Assembly: GCA_001931905.2 (NCBI GenBank)
Contig: MSJI02000209.1
Location: 1 to 31,877 of the forward strand
DNA length: 31,877 nt
Reading direction: 5' to 3'
Origin: Cladosporium sp. IMV 00045
Taxonomy: Eukaryota > Ascomycota > Dothideomycetes > Cladosporiales > Cladosporiaceae
Shown: positions 17,950 to 27,703 of the stretch, in pieces
Position numbering within the stretch: the first letter of the stretch is position 1
Layout: every line of letters starts with the position of its first letter
The notes under the pieces: generated by a model
Told to the model about the DNA's origin: nothing
Databases searched by the model: none
The model's input: the letters and a program-made list of their open reading frames with translations, nothing else
Program-made: the position numbers and the translations under genes

Positions 17950-19430
17950 CTACAACCTCGAAGTCCTAACACGATCCTCAAGATCGCTCATCTCATGGCG
18001 GGGGAAATCGGCAAAGAGCGAAGGGTCGGGCCTCTCGCGGTCCCAAGCCCACTTCTGCACCAGCTCCGGCGACAGCGAGCCCTCGAGCATCTCGATGATG
18101 TACTTGCCGAAGACGGGGAAGAATTTGAAGCCGTGGAAGTTGCCGCCCGTCGCGATGTAGAGGCCGCGCGCGGCCGAGTGGGGGGAGATGATGAAGTCGG
18201 AGGAGGTCGTGAAGGCGTCCCTGTTGATGATGCTGTTAGTATCGGCTTCGACGGTTGGTTTGTGGGTGGGTGGTGGAAAGGGAAGTGGGCTTACCAGCAA
18301 ATGCGGTGCTTGTCCATTTTCCAGTTCGCGCCGTTCTTGCCGTAGAAGACGTGGTTGGCGTAGTCGATGTCCTCCTTCAGCTTGCCGGACACCTTCCACT
18401 GAGCGTAGTCGCGCTCCGCGGGAGGGGCGGAGATGAAGCGTCCGGGTGCCACCTCTTTGGTATTTCTGAAGATCTTCTGGCCCCACCACTTGAGTTCTCT
18501 GTCGGGGGTTGGAGGAAGGCTGCCGATGAAGGGACCTGTTTTGTGCTTTTGTCAGCGGTCATGCGCGGGTTAGATTGGCGTCTTGGGAATATGCGTACCG
18601 ATCTTCGCGTTGTAGCCTTGCACGCCCACGGGCATGTCCTTGAATCTCGCGTAGGACTGCTCATCAAGCTGGGTCATTCCCGTGGTGATGCCGCCAGCCA
18701 CGAGCCTGTTGCCGGCGCGCAGGTTCTTGATCCCACTGCTCTGAGCGCTCCACTCCAGGAGCTTGGATGTGAAAGCACCAGTGCAGAGAATGGTGTGGGA
18801 TGCGGAGATGATGTCTCCCATGGTGGACTTGACGCCGGAGCACTGGCCCTCGTCGTCGAACTGCAACGAAGCCACGTCGGCGACCACGTACTTGACACCC
18901 AACCTCAGGCACTCGCGAGTGACGGCTCTCAGCACATCTCCTGCAGCGACCCAACCGCTCGTCTTGTTGACCAGCACCTCCTTGACGCCATTGTAGTCAG
19001 CGTCCTCGAAAAGGCCGTTGTAGAGCTTCCTCGCCTCCGCCACAGGCACAGCCTTCAAGTCGGCGGTGCGGCCGAGCTTCTTGTAGTTGTTGATGACATC
19101 CTGAGCGTAATCGGAGCGGCACATCCAGTAGATACCGGTCTTGTGGAAGTGAGGCTTGTACAGAGGGTCGCTCTCGAAAATGTCCTGAGCCTCGAGAGCC
19201 ATCTTGCAGTAGACTATGTCGTCGTAGTCGGCGCGGACGACTTTGTTCCAGTCCCATGAGGCCGCCACGCGGTTGTCAGCGTCGAAGGCATCGCGGTCGA
19301 CGATTGTGACAGAGGCAGTGGGGAATTTCTTCTTGAGCTCGTAGGCTGTGGAAACTCCGAATACACCGGCTCCGACGATGAGGTAGGAGTTGGTCGCCGG
19401 GTAGGTCGAGTGGTCCTCGGCGCTGGCCAT
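17950..19430 (-). CDS. Peroxisomal FAD-dependent amino-acid/amine oxidase (MSOX family), three exons
   Basis: Exons are 19430-18599, 18535-18295 and 18220-17950, with introns of 63 and 74 nt. The product is 447 residues. The FAD-binding Rossmann motif GAGVFG is at residues 20-25, followed by the acidic strand end TIVDRD. Cys357, in HRICWDAFT, occupies the position of the Cys that binds FAD covalently in sarcosine oxidase and fructosyl-amine oxidases. ATGGNFHGFKFFPVFGKYI is the family's C-terminal FAD block. The protein ends in SRL, a PTS1 peroxisome signal. It belongs to the sarcosine/pipecolate/saccharopine/fructosyl-amino-acid oxidase group. The substrate is undecided, but the WDAFTTSSDFIISPH context leans towards pipecolate or saccharopine oxidase types. 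Such enzymes yield H2O2, which fits peroxisomal location. Confidence 0.93.
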
Positions 19431-20364
19431 TGTGGGTTTGGAAGCTGCGGTACTGCTGAGATCGCTAGAGGATGATATGTGGCAATTGAGAAGGCGTCTC
19501 TATAGATCAATGGCCAATGGGTCTGCCACAACAATCTTGCGACGGTGGACTGCTTGGGAGGCAAAGTGAGTGAAGCGTCGTGTCAAGAGAAAGTTATTTT
19601 AGAGGTACATAAAAGTCACGCCGGCTGCTCAAGTACTCTTATACGGGTCCAGTTTTCCCATGGTATGGATCGCAGTCAATCCTGTGTAGGGCGTGAATAA
19701 TCAACATTCTCGGTATCTGCTCCCCAGGAATCCCCCAGTCGCCAGTCGGCCGCGCAGACATGGCAGGGCGCAATCCACAGCATGCGCGGCGAATTGTAGG
19801 GCCAGAACAGGCGTGGACTGATTGTCTCCGGGATGACTTTGCCTTTCGCTCGTCCGCTCATTGAACCGAAGGGCGTCTGGTGTGGGGACTTGTCGAAGTG
19901 CTGGACATTACTGTTTTTGGTCATAAGACGCGGACGAGGTGGCGCTTAGCGGCGGATTTGGTGCGCGACATCTTCTCTTATCGATTCCGCCCTGCCTCTT
20001 GACATGTTTCATTCTGGTGCTTTGTCCTCCATGACCGGCCGGATCCGAATCGCGATTGATCCAGAAGATGAACTGCTAGAACACTTGTTTCTCAGTATTG
20101 TTGTAAAAGTGCATGTAGGCGCTCACGTGCAATGAGCGACTGATGAAACGATCGCATCAACTTGAAGCTCAGAACTTGAAGGCATGACGACAGTGACATC
20201 ACAGCAGGAACCTTGAGAACGTCGAAGAACAACACGGCAATCAGGCAACAACCTGAACTTTTTAACTTGCAATCACAACAGACTTTGCTCTATCGAACAA
20301 TCCACAGATTCATCAACACCAAACACAACCACAACCAACACACCAAAGCCAATCTCAAGAAACA
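19431..20364. other. Intergenic between divergent oxidase and Ser-rich genes
   Basis: This holds the two divergent promoters. The last ~150 bases before 20365 are an A/C-rich (AACACAACC-type) leader typical of highly expressed fungal genes. An 82-codon frame at 19676-19924 is not accepted as coding. Confidence 0.5.
19498..19507 (-). promoter_or_regulatory. TATA-like element upstream of the FAD oxidase
   Basis: The gene-strand sequence ATCTATAGAG lies 68-77 nt upstream of the ATG at 19430. It is identical to the element upstream of the SDR gene at 9417-9426. Confidence 0.35.
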
Positions 20365-20718
20365 ATGTCCTCCAACACCTTCTCCAGCAGCTCCGTCAGC
20401 TACTCCACCAGCAGTAGCAGCAGCAGCACCTCCAACAACGGCCAAACGACCGGCTACCGCACGATGCAGCAATCCAGCAGCGACCCCGTCAACGGCACGA
20501 CCGTCCGCTCCGCCACGCAGAACCTCGGCGAGCCCGCCGTGCAAGAAACCCGCCACTACGACGCCCAAGGCCGCGAGCTGCTCGAGGGTGCCGGTTCCGC
20601 AGGCGGCGCCGACACCAGCCGCAGGATTGAAGATGTCACCGACGCGCAGGCCGAGAGGGATGCGCAGTATGAGGAGAGGATGGAGGATGAGTATGCGAAG
20701 AGGGAGGGGGGTGCTTGA
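20365..20718 (+). CDS. Small Ser-rich disordered protein, 117 residues
   Basis: This is a single exon. Residues 1-28 are almost a pure Ser/Thr/Asn tract (MSSNTFSSSSVSYSTSSSSS and on). A more conserved-looking middle follows (TGYRTMQQSS, TVRSATQNLGEPAVQETRHY, DAQGRELLEG). The end is acidic and helical (DAQAERDAQYEERMEDEYAKREG). No signal peptide or membrane segment is present. The strong A/C-rich leader and AAACAATGTCC start context suggest good expression. The overall look (Ser-rich head, acidic helical tail) is that of small stress- or sporulation-type disordered proteins. That is an impression, not an assignment. Confidence 0.75.
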   Translation: MSSNTFSSSSVSYSTSSSSSSTSNNGQTTGYRTMQQSSSDPVNGTTVRSATQNLGEPAVQETRHYDAQGRELLEGAGSAGGADTSRRIEDVTDAQAERDAQYEERMEDEYAKREGGA

Positions 20719-20989
20719 AGGGCTTGAACGACGCGAAGCAGCCCGTCAGTGGATGTTGTGATAATGCCTAGGCTTGGAAAGGAAGGGAAAAAAAAAGGAA
20801 GGGTGGTGGCCTTGTATGATACTATGACTCATGAAAGGCGCAATGCGAAAGAACCGACAAGGAAGAAAAGAAAAAAAGGAAAATCGTGCATGCCAGTAGT
20901 GCCCGCAGAAATTTATACTCTACCTCATATCATATACCCATCCAATCTTCTCTATCATAATCATCACCGATAAACAATCTCAACCAATC

Positions 20990-21954
20990 TCAACTAGCAA
21001 CCTCCGTCCTCCCCCCAAACTCCCTCAAGCCCCTCTCCCCCTTAAACCTCTTATACGCCGCCCTCTCCAAACTCGTCCCCGCCACCTGAATATCCGTCCT
21101 AATATCCTCGACCAAACTCTCCACACTAACATAATCGTACTCCGGACGAATAAACCCCAAAATGACCAAATTCATATGGCTCCCGTAGAAATCCCGCTTG
21201 AAATCGTGCATGATGTGCACTTCGACGCTGCGCACGGTGTTTTTGTAGAACGGGTTCCACCCGATGCTCATGACCATGGGGAAGACGGCGGGGGAGGCAG
21301 GGTCGTCGAGAGCGTCGTTGGGCGAGAGGCCCGCCCAGCCGTAGTACACGCCGGAGGTGATGTTTTCGTTGCCGCCGACGGAGAGGCCGGAGATGGGGAT
21401 GTTGGCTGTTGGGATGCCGAGCTGGGAGGGAAGGGGTGTTAGTCTTTGGTTTTTGGTGCTATGCTCTGTTGGCGAAAAGCGAGATTGGTAGGGTGAAAGG
21501 TGTTGCAGGCCGAGGGTTTTGGATGTAGACTCGGTGTTGAAGGAAAGATGAATGCCGTGTAATGGCGATTCCGTTCCATCTCTGAACATTCCTGGCGTCG
21601 CGTCATTTTGCTCTTCAGAGAGAAGAAGCCTCACAGCTCCCACCACCCTCCCTAATCCCCAATCCTATCACATATCAACCCCCACAGTCCTCCCGCAGCA
21701 CATTTCCCAACGGCCCGCCAATCCTCCACGCCCAGAAAGAAAGAAAAAGCATCAAGAGCGCTTGGAGTGAGGGCCCAGAAGAAAACAAAAACCCCAGAAA
21801 AGCAAATCTAGAAAGTAAAAGATTCAAAAGAACTCACCTCCTTACTTCCCCTCCCAAACCCCTTAATGACCGTCCCATCCAACCACAGGGGGAAAGGCTG
21901 CTCGGGTCCAGCGTCCGGGCCGGATGTGGGATCGCGAGGGCCGTCTGGTCGCAT
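20990..21954 (-). CDS. FMN1: Riboflavin kinase (flavokinase), two exons
   Basis: Exon 1 is 21954-21838 (39 codons) and exon 2 is 21421-20990, joined in phase 0 across a 416-nt intron. The intron has donor GTGAGT, branch CTAAC and acceptor CCCAG. The product is 182 residues and phosphorylates riboflavin to FMN with ATP/Mg. Family hallmarks: [13 protein letters not shown] at the exon 1 end running straight into LGIPTANI at the exon 2 start (PTAN at 43-46, the Mg-ATP site). Then [40 protein letters not shown] and [17 protein letters not shown]. The glutamate in the SVEVHIMH strand is the conserved catalytic residue. The intron splits the nucleotide-binding loop exactly between GSKE and LG. It is far longer than most introns in this window, and it carries a G-quadruplex motif. 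Confidence 0.95.
21639..21660 (-). other. G-quadruplex motif inside the FMN1 intron
   Basis: On the transcribed-RNA sense (minus strand) four G runs occur in order, GGGG, GGG, GGG, GGG, with loops of 4, 1 and 4 bases. This is a canonical quadruplex pattern within the 416-nt intron. Further G runs lie just upstream in the same intron. Whether it folds is unknown. Confidence 0.6.
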
Positions 21955-23133
21955 TGTCTTTCGTCTAAGAAATAGATTCTGATTCGCGCGGAAAGAGAAG
22001 ACAGACAGGCTCGTCGTCGTCTACGTCGTTGCTGCGGGTTGGTATGGCGTGCTAGCGAACAGGAAGAGGAAGAGGTAGTCTTGTTCTCCTGTATTTGGTG
22101 GTGATGGAGAAGTCAATGGGCTTTTGCGTGGTTTTGAATTATTTTTTTTTCTCTTTTTTCCCTTGTCCTTGAGAAATTTGTTTCTGAGATGAGTTGAAAG
22201 TTTTTTTCCAGTCTCGTCGACTGGATTTTGGATGAAGGTAAACGTGATAATACCGGGAGATTTCGATGTTGTCACTTTCGGGGCTGACTAACCCCAACCC
22301 ACAAGTCCGCTTCGCATCAGTCCACCAGAATGAGCAGCCGTGGGCTAGGGTTAGGGTTGAGGTTAGCATGTACTTGGAATCACTCTCATGGTGGGTTGTT
22401 GGGTGGTTTCGCTCTTGTGTTTTTGCAATTATCTACTTTCGGACACGATAGGGAAACCCACATGTTGTCTTTGGTCAACAATCATCGGGCGAATTGAACG
22501 ATAACCGTTGGACTCAAGCACAGTGTGATCGCATCTCTGTCAGAAACCATGCACGCGAGGCTGAGGGTAATCAATAAAATTATCAACAGACATGCGAACA
22601 AATGCCATGCGTGTTGCATTTAAAAGAGACATACAACGAGTCAGTATAAAACGACAATAGAAGAAAAGGGTGACATGACATCTCTACACCGCTCTCTCTC
22701 ACGACCTACGTATCATATACTATATATCACAAAAATTCCACCCCTAACCTCCGCGAAACCAAACAGCACAATACCATTCCATCATGCATGCCATGCGACT
22801 CATTGCCGTCAAGCTCCAGAGACATTCTCCATACGGAGAGGAAAATGAAAGACAACACAATAATAATCGAAACAAAATTAAAGGAAAAAATCGCTTTTTC
22901 TTCCCCCAACCGACCAACCAAAAAACAATCAAACAAAAACAAAAAGAGGCCTGCCTCTACCGCCCTACATTCCCATGAACCCCTGAATCCAATGGGATCC
23001 GATTCATCCACCTTCCCTATCGCACCTGCGTGCATGGGTTACGTTTCTGCAAGAAACGCATGCCGCCTGCGCAGCATTTTCAAATGCGACTTGATGCACG
23101 TCCGTGTGGCTGCCCGATAAGTTTTGTAACTTC
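21955..23133. other. Intergenic; FMN1 promoter and AcuK 3' region
   Basis: No gene is accepted here. The left part is FMN1 upstream sequence with T-rich tracts (22140-22210). A short telomere-like repeat lies at 22345-22365. The right part, ~22640-23133, is A/C-rich and is probably the 3' untranslated region of AcuK. Confidence 0.55.
22345..22365 (+). repeat. Short interstitial telomere-like repeat
   Basis: The stretch reads CTAGGG, TTAGGG, TTGAGG, TTAG: two perfect-phase TTAGGG-type units with degenerate neighbours. TTAGGG is the usual telomere unit of filamentous fungi. It lies ~390 nt upstream of the FMN1 start. Confidence 0.5.
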
Positions 23134-25354
23134 TTAGATAATCGGCAGGAACTGTTTCGCGAAAGATCTGTCAGCACACGTATTCTCTTCTCCGAAAGAA
23201 TCACAGCAAGAAAACTCACATTCATGACAATCAGCATAGGAATATCGAAAACGTCCCTCTTGACAGTCCAGCACATACTGCAATCGACCCTACCGTCACG
23301 ATCGCCCAGCGCCTTCGTGCCCGCGTCGCCTTTCATCAGCGGCTCCATCTTCACATCACCGCTGGAAGAGCGACCGCGCTTGCCGTCGTCACCGCTACCG
23401 CCGAAGTCATTCGCGCCCCAGCCGGGGTCGTCCTTGGTTTTGTATTTCAGCAGGGAAACCGTGGGGCCGATGATGGAAGCGCGCGACGCGCCGAAAGCCA
23501 GCTCGGCGAAGTCCTCGTAGAATTGCACGACGCTGTCCTCGTCCATGATCTCCGCAAGGAAGACGGGCTGCGGGCGGCCGGGGTCGATGTCGACGGGGGC
23601 GCGGGGCGTGACGGCGCCGCGGGAGCTGGTGCCCGTCTGCGTGCCGGAGTTGTTGCTGCCGGTGTTGATGTTGAGGTTTGCTTCTTTGCCGAGGAGGACG
23701 TCGCGGCGCCAGCCGGTCACGAGCGAGAATTCCTTGCTGACGGCGGCGATTTCGCCCGTGCGCCGGCAGATGATGGTCGGCGTGCCGTAGTGGTTGACGA
23801 AGTCTTCGTATTCGCAGAGGGTGCGTTGGAAGCACTTTTCCATGAAGATCAGGTCCTCGTGGCCCAGATTCTTATTGCATGAGATGAACGAGGGTCTGAT
23901 CGATGCGAGTGCTTTGGCGATGCGCAGGGTTTTCTTCGACGGGAATCGTTTTTGCAGGAACGCGGTGAGGGCGTGGAAGCCCTGTGTGTACGGATAAGGC
24001 GCGGTGACGGATGTGTAGATTTCTGAAATGTCTCGTCGCCTTTTCCGAGGGTGGCCGCCTCCGTTGAATGGTGGTACTTGTTTTCGAGGTTGTTGTGGAG
24101 TTGGTTGTGAGAAACTTTGTCGCAACAAGTCTTGCGATTGCTGTTGACTTTGGTCGACTTGAGCAAATTGGTTCTCGGGTGACATGGTCCCTCCAGATTG
24201 ATAATTGGAGTTGAAGTCGAGGTTCTGTGAAGCTGGACTCTGACCAGTCAAGGATGCCTCGCCGATTGCGAAGGCGTCCATACCGTTGCTCGATGCTGTC
24301 CAGATGTTGTTGTTACTACTTTGACGCTGAAGGCCAGGCCATCCAGAAAATTGATTCATGTTAAAATTGTTCCCGGAATTGAAGCCTGACGTGGTGTCGT
24401 ACGACATGCTGTTATGATGTGATTGATTGCCGAGCGAATTTAGGTCAACATCAGGCGTGCCGACAGCCCCGGAAGACATGTGCCCAAGCATGCCGAACTC
24501 GAGAGCACCGTAATGGTTACCGAAATTCAATCCAGAAATGTCGAAGTTGAACAACGAGGGGTCATTGGGATCCATGAATGACTGATCGTAGGACTGCCCC
24601 CTTGATGTTTCGATCGTCGGAGGTTGATCGATCGATCCGGGGATCGTCTGGACTGGTGAGGTTTGCTGAGTAGGCGTGGATTGGTATTGTGAAGGAGTTT
24701 CGACGTTTTGCTGAGGGCCACCAAAGTTACCGCCCAGCATGGGATCGTTGCCTTCGATCATGGGTGCGGCCATTCGGCCTCCGTGATTCACCGGGCTGAA
24801 TTGAGGGAAGTTGCTCGACGATGTTTGTGGCATGAAATTTGGAGGTTGAGATATTGAAATCCCGTTCTGGGTGATTTGATTGTTCGCCGTGACAGGCGGC
24901 GCATTCTGGGAGCCATTCGTGGAGAATTGATTCGGAGGAAAGCCCGGCATCAAAGCTTCGGGAGGAGCATCATGAAGGTATTTGGCCTTTTTCCTAACAC
25001 CATCATGACATTGATCCTGTAGTCCACGTTTGATGCATCTCAGACATGGACGTTCGTCGCCTGCAAAGACATGTCAGTGATCGTCATTCAGAATCTTACA
25101 GAAATCCAAGCTTTACCGCAAGTCAAGTGAGCTCTCTGACAAGCAAAACAAGCTCTCCGAGCCTTCTTCCTACGTGGGCGTGAGGGGTCTTTAGGATTGC
25201 TCTTGGGAGCAGGCTTGCTCTCTACGCCGCTGCGGGCAGGGCTCTTCTCGTCGGTGGAGGCGCGTTCGATCTTTTCGTCAGCCATGATGCTCGAGGTTTC
25301 CCGATCAACGCCAGGTCCAGAAGAAGGCGAACCATCCTCGGCGCCGGGGGACAT
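23134..25354 (-). CDS. acuK: AcuK/ERT1 transcription activator of gluconeogenesis, three exons
   Basis: Exons are 25354-25117, 25060-23220 and 23151-23134 (18 nt), with introns of 56 and 68 nt. The product is 698 residues. The Zn2Cys6 DNA-binding domain has C69, C72, C79, C85, C88 and C97 ([15 protein letters not shown], then [18 protein letters not shown]). Intron 1 splits it after C79. It is followed by the AcuK-type [13 protein letters not shown] conserved block containing [10 protein letters not shown] and [13 protein letters not shown] lies at ~250-276. A basic PRKRRR (417-422) is a possible nuclear signal. A PAS-like domain begins near 500 ([20 protein letters not shown], then [19 protein letters not shown]). 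The short last exon supplies FLPII after MLIVMN. AcuK/ERT1 proteins activate PEP carboxykinase and fructose-1,6-bisphosphatase genes on gluconeogenic carbon. The start MSPGAED matches the family's MSP start. Confidence 0.93.
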
Positions 25355-25691
25355 ATTAAAGTCTGCTGGGACGGTGTCGCAGAAATGAGCAGCACGATCC
25401 ACCCGAGGAAAGTGCGACGCTGCAGACAGCGTGAAGGGTGGCGCACAAGCAGGGAGCTGCAATCAACCGCACGCCAAGGAATGGGTACGGCGGTCCCGTA
25501 GCTCTGGAATAGCAGCAATGGCCCCAGGCGAGTGGCAGCGGACGGGCTGGGAAGTCGCCCAAGACCCTGTCCTCGGTGCAGAGTCACGCGGTCTGATGTT
25601 GCGCGACAGCCAGCAGCTCGCAACCGCAGTGCGACAGAGCAGTCTCGCGCCTTTCAGCTGGAGTAAAGATAGCGACTGGGGTGGGTATGCC

Positions 25692-25729
25692 TGTACGTGT
25701 GTGTGCTTGCGCGCGCGCGTGTGTATGTA
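25692..25729. repeat. Alternating purine-pyrimidine tract (GT/GC)n, Z-DNA-prone
   Basis: About 38 bases alternate purine and pyrimidine, with a core of five GC units flanked by GT units and one break at 25706-25708. It lies ~340 bp upstream of the acuK ATG. Confidence 0.65.
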
Positions 25730-26557
25730 GGGCCAATACCCAGAGCGGTTTGTGCAGAGCGGGTGTTGGCAGCTTTCGTTTCCCCAGGTGATTCTCCGCT
25801 AGCACGGCGGCGGCGCAGGAACCTGCAACTCCAGCAAGGAACCAATGGGTGTGGGCGACTGGGTTGTCGGCGTAGGCGGATCAGCCGGGCTCGAAAATGC
25901 GGATGTGTCGAGGGGTGGAAGGGCAGGGCAGTCGAGGCGAAGGCGCATGCGATGGGGTGGGTCGGCGCATGGGCGGGCCCAGGTGGGTAGTCGGTGGTAT
26001 TGATGTTGTGCGACAGAGGATGCCAATCATGACGCGGCAGCAACCATGCTGTCGGTTTCGCAGATTGATTGTGGGTGAGAGTGCGAGAGTGTGTTGTGTG
26101 AGGTGAAAGAATAGCCTAGCGGACACAAGGCACGCGGGGAGGGAAGCACAAGGGTTTGCTGCTGCGCGACCGAGGCTCGTATTTGCTGCAACAAGGGCGC
26201 TGACACTCTTGTTGGATGGCTGGTGGTTGATTGGGTTTGAGTGGAGAGTGGGAGAGTGGAGAGTAATGTAAGAGGAAGATTGATTTAGCAACGAGTAGGA
26301 AGATGTGAGAAATTGACTCTGAAGTCAATGGAGAGGGTGGTGCAGAGCGTGGTAGCCTCGTGGGAGGAGGAGCGGGGAGCAGATAGATAGTAATGGGCAG
26401 TAGCCGGTAGGGCAAGAGGATAGAGTGGAGGAAGGTGCTGGGATGAGCACGTGCAGCTCGCAGCAGCAGAGAAGAAGAAGGCTGCAGGTGCAGAGTGGTT
26501 GGTGCAGGGCCTTTGCAGTGGTTCTGGGAGAGGAAGAAGAAGTGACGGAAGCGAGAG

Positions 26558-27703
26558 ATGTGCAGAGATGCAGCAGCAGCCGCGGAGACAGAGAGAGCAG
26601 ACGCCGAAATGCGGGAGAAGAACAGTCAGCAGGAAACGGGCAGAGAACCTTGTGTGTGTGAGAGAGAGGAATCAAAGAGCTTTCTCCATACTACTGCCAC
26701 CCGCCCCCGCAAGAGCCTGAAGCCTGTGCGAGCTGAAAGAGTGGAAATCGCCAGGCTGGAGAGTGGGTCCTCAGGCACTTCAGGCTCTCCACTCACACAA
26801 ACGGCCAAGATCTTCTCCATGGCATCCCATCTCCCAAGCCTGACATCTTCCACGGATCTTTACCGATATACACCAAACCCTTGTCCAGATCGCTTCAAGT
26901 CTCTTCAAGCACAGACGCTTGGAGATATTTGCACCTCATCTTGGCGCTACTCAAGACTCTCAGCGTCGACTTGCAGTTGCAACACCTCCACTTATTATTG
27001 TTGTCTGCACTGCCGCCGTCCAGCCAGTATTATTAGCCATTCTAATATTACTGACCTCCTACATATCACTGACTGCTCTCTTCACAACCCTACTTGCTGC
27101 CGTTATACCACTGCCTCGCTCTATCCATTCCTGGCCAGCTGCAGCCATCAACCGCCTGTCTGCCACGTTCTGCTCCATCAACTTCGCTTCCTTCATGCGA
27201 GCACCGCGTGCGGCTGGCAGCCCAAGGGAGCGAGAGCAGGGTTCTCATCAGCCAGCCGCTGCGGCAAGAGGGTCGGATCGCGCCATCTGAATGGCTCTGT
27301 CGGCGTGTACCCGGTAACACAGGATCTCGCACCCATACAGGTACCTTTGTGCGTGTGTGCACCAGCTGTGCGACTGCAAAACCTGCATCACCCACCACGC
27401 CCACGCATGTGCACAACCTGTATCACGTGGCAAAGACCTGCAGCGGACCGACAGAGCAGAACAGCGAGACGGCGAGCTCCCAACGCTGTGGACCGCTTTC
27501 CACGCCCGCCGTGCATGGCAATAGTGAGATGGTTGGGACCATGGGTGCAGGAACCGTGCAATGTCTATTCCTGGCCGCCACCACCAAACCCCGTCCTCTC
27601 GTCTTCCTCTCCTCCTAAACTACGGTACGGGTATGTACCTGAGTGCGTGCCTGACCCATTGTCTGCACATGCTCGCTACTCTATCGATGGGAATCCCCAC
27701 TAG
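26558..27703 (+). CDS. Doubtful 381-codon open frame
   Basis: This is an ATG-to-stop frame of 381 codons that shadows no identified gene. Its composition is odd: many Ser, Cys, His, Arg, Pro and Thr, few Asp/Glu/Gly after residue 70, and no domain, signal peptide or repeat I can see. C-rich sequence on this strand lowers stop frequency, so non-coding origin is likely. It could be a leader or lncRNA region upstream of acuK. It ends inside the last exon of the MFS gene on the other strand. It is listed because its length is hard to get by chance. Confidence 0.15.
   Translation: MCRDAAAAAETERADAEMREKNSQQETGREPCVCEREESKSFLHTTATRPRKSLKPVRAERVEIARLESGSSGTSGSPLTQTAKIFSMASHLPSLTSSTDLYRYTPNPCPDRFKSLQAQTLGDICTSSWRYSRLSASTCSCNTSTYYCCLHCRRPASIISHSNITDLLHITDCSLHNPTCCRYTTASLYPFLASCSHQPPVCHVLLHQLRFLHASTACGWQPKGARAGFSSASRCGKRVGSRHLNGSVGVYPVTQDLAPIQVPLCVCAPAVRLQNLHHPPRPRMCTTCITWQRPAADRQSRTARRRAPNAVDRFPRPPCMAIVRWLGPWVQEPCNVYSWPPPPNPVLSSSSPPKLRYGYVPECVPDPLSAHARYSIDGNPH
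26651..26669 (+). repeat. GT/GA microsatellite
   Basis: Five TG units run directly into AG units, within a longer purine-rich belt. It may mark the pyrimidine-rich promoter zone of acuK on the opposite strand. Confidence 0.6.

Larger units (their letters stand above)
25355..27699. other. 2.3-kb gap upstream of AcuK, low-complexity tracts
   Basis: This is probably the long promoter and 5' leader of acuK plus the 3' flank of the MFS gene. It holds an alternating GT/GC tract (25692-25729), a purine-rich belt on the plus strand (~26400-26670, pyrimidine-rich in the acuK sense) with a GT/GA microsatellite, and the doubtful 381-codon plus-strand frame listed separately. Confidence 0.5.

Noticed and set aside
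18255..19259. 334-codon plus-strand frame
   Set aside because: Antisense shadow of the FAD oxidase exons and intron. It lacks family motifs.
21422..21837. FMN riboswitch in the FMN1 intron
   Set aside because: I could not find the conserved RFN-element blocks, and such elements are not known from fungi.
23004..23219. AcuK coding extended to 23004
   Set aside because: The frame past MLIVMN is intron sequence: a consensus GTGAGT donor, CTGAC branch and ACAG acceptor join to FLPII and a stop, matching the family's end.
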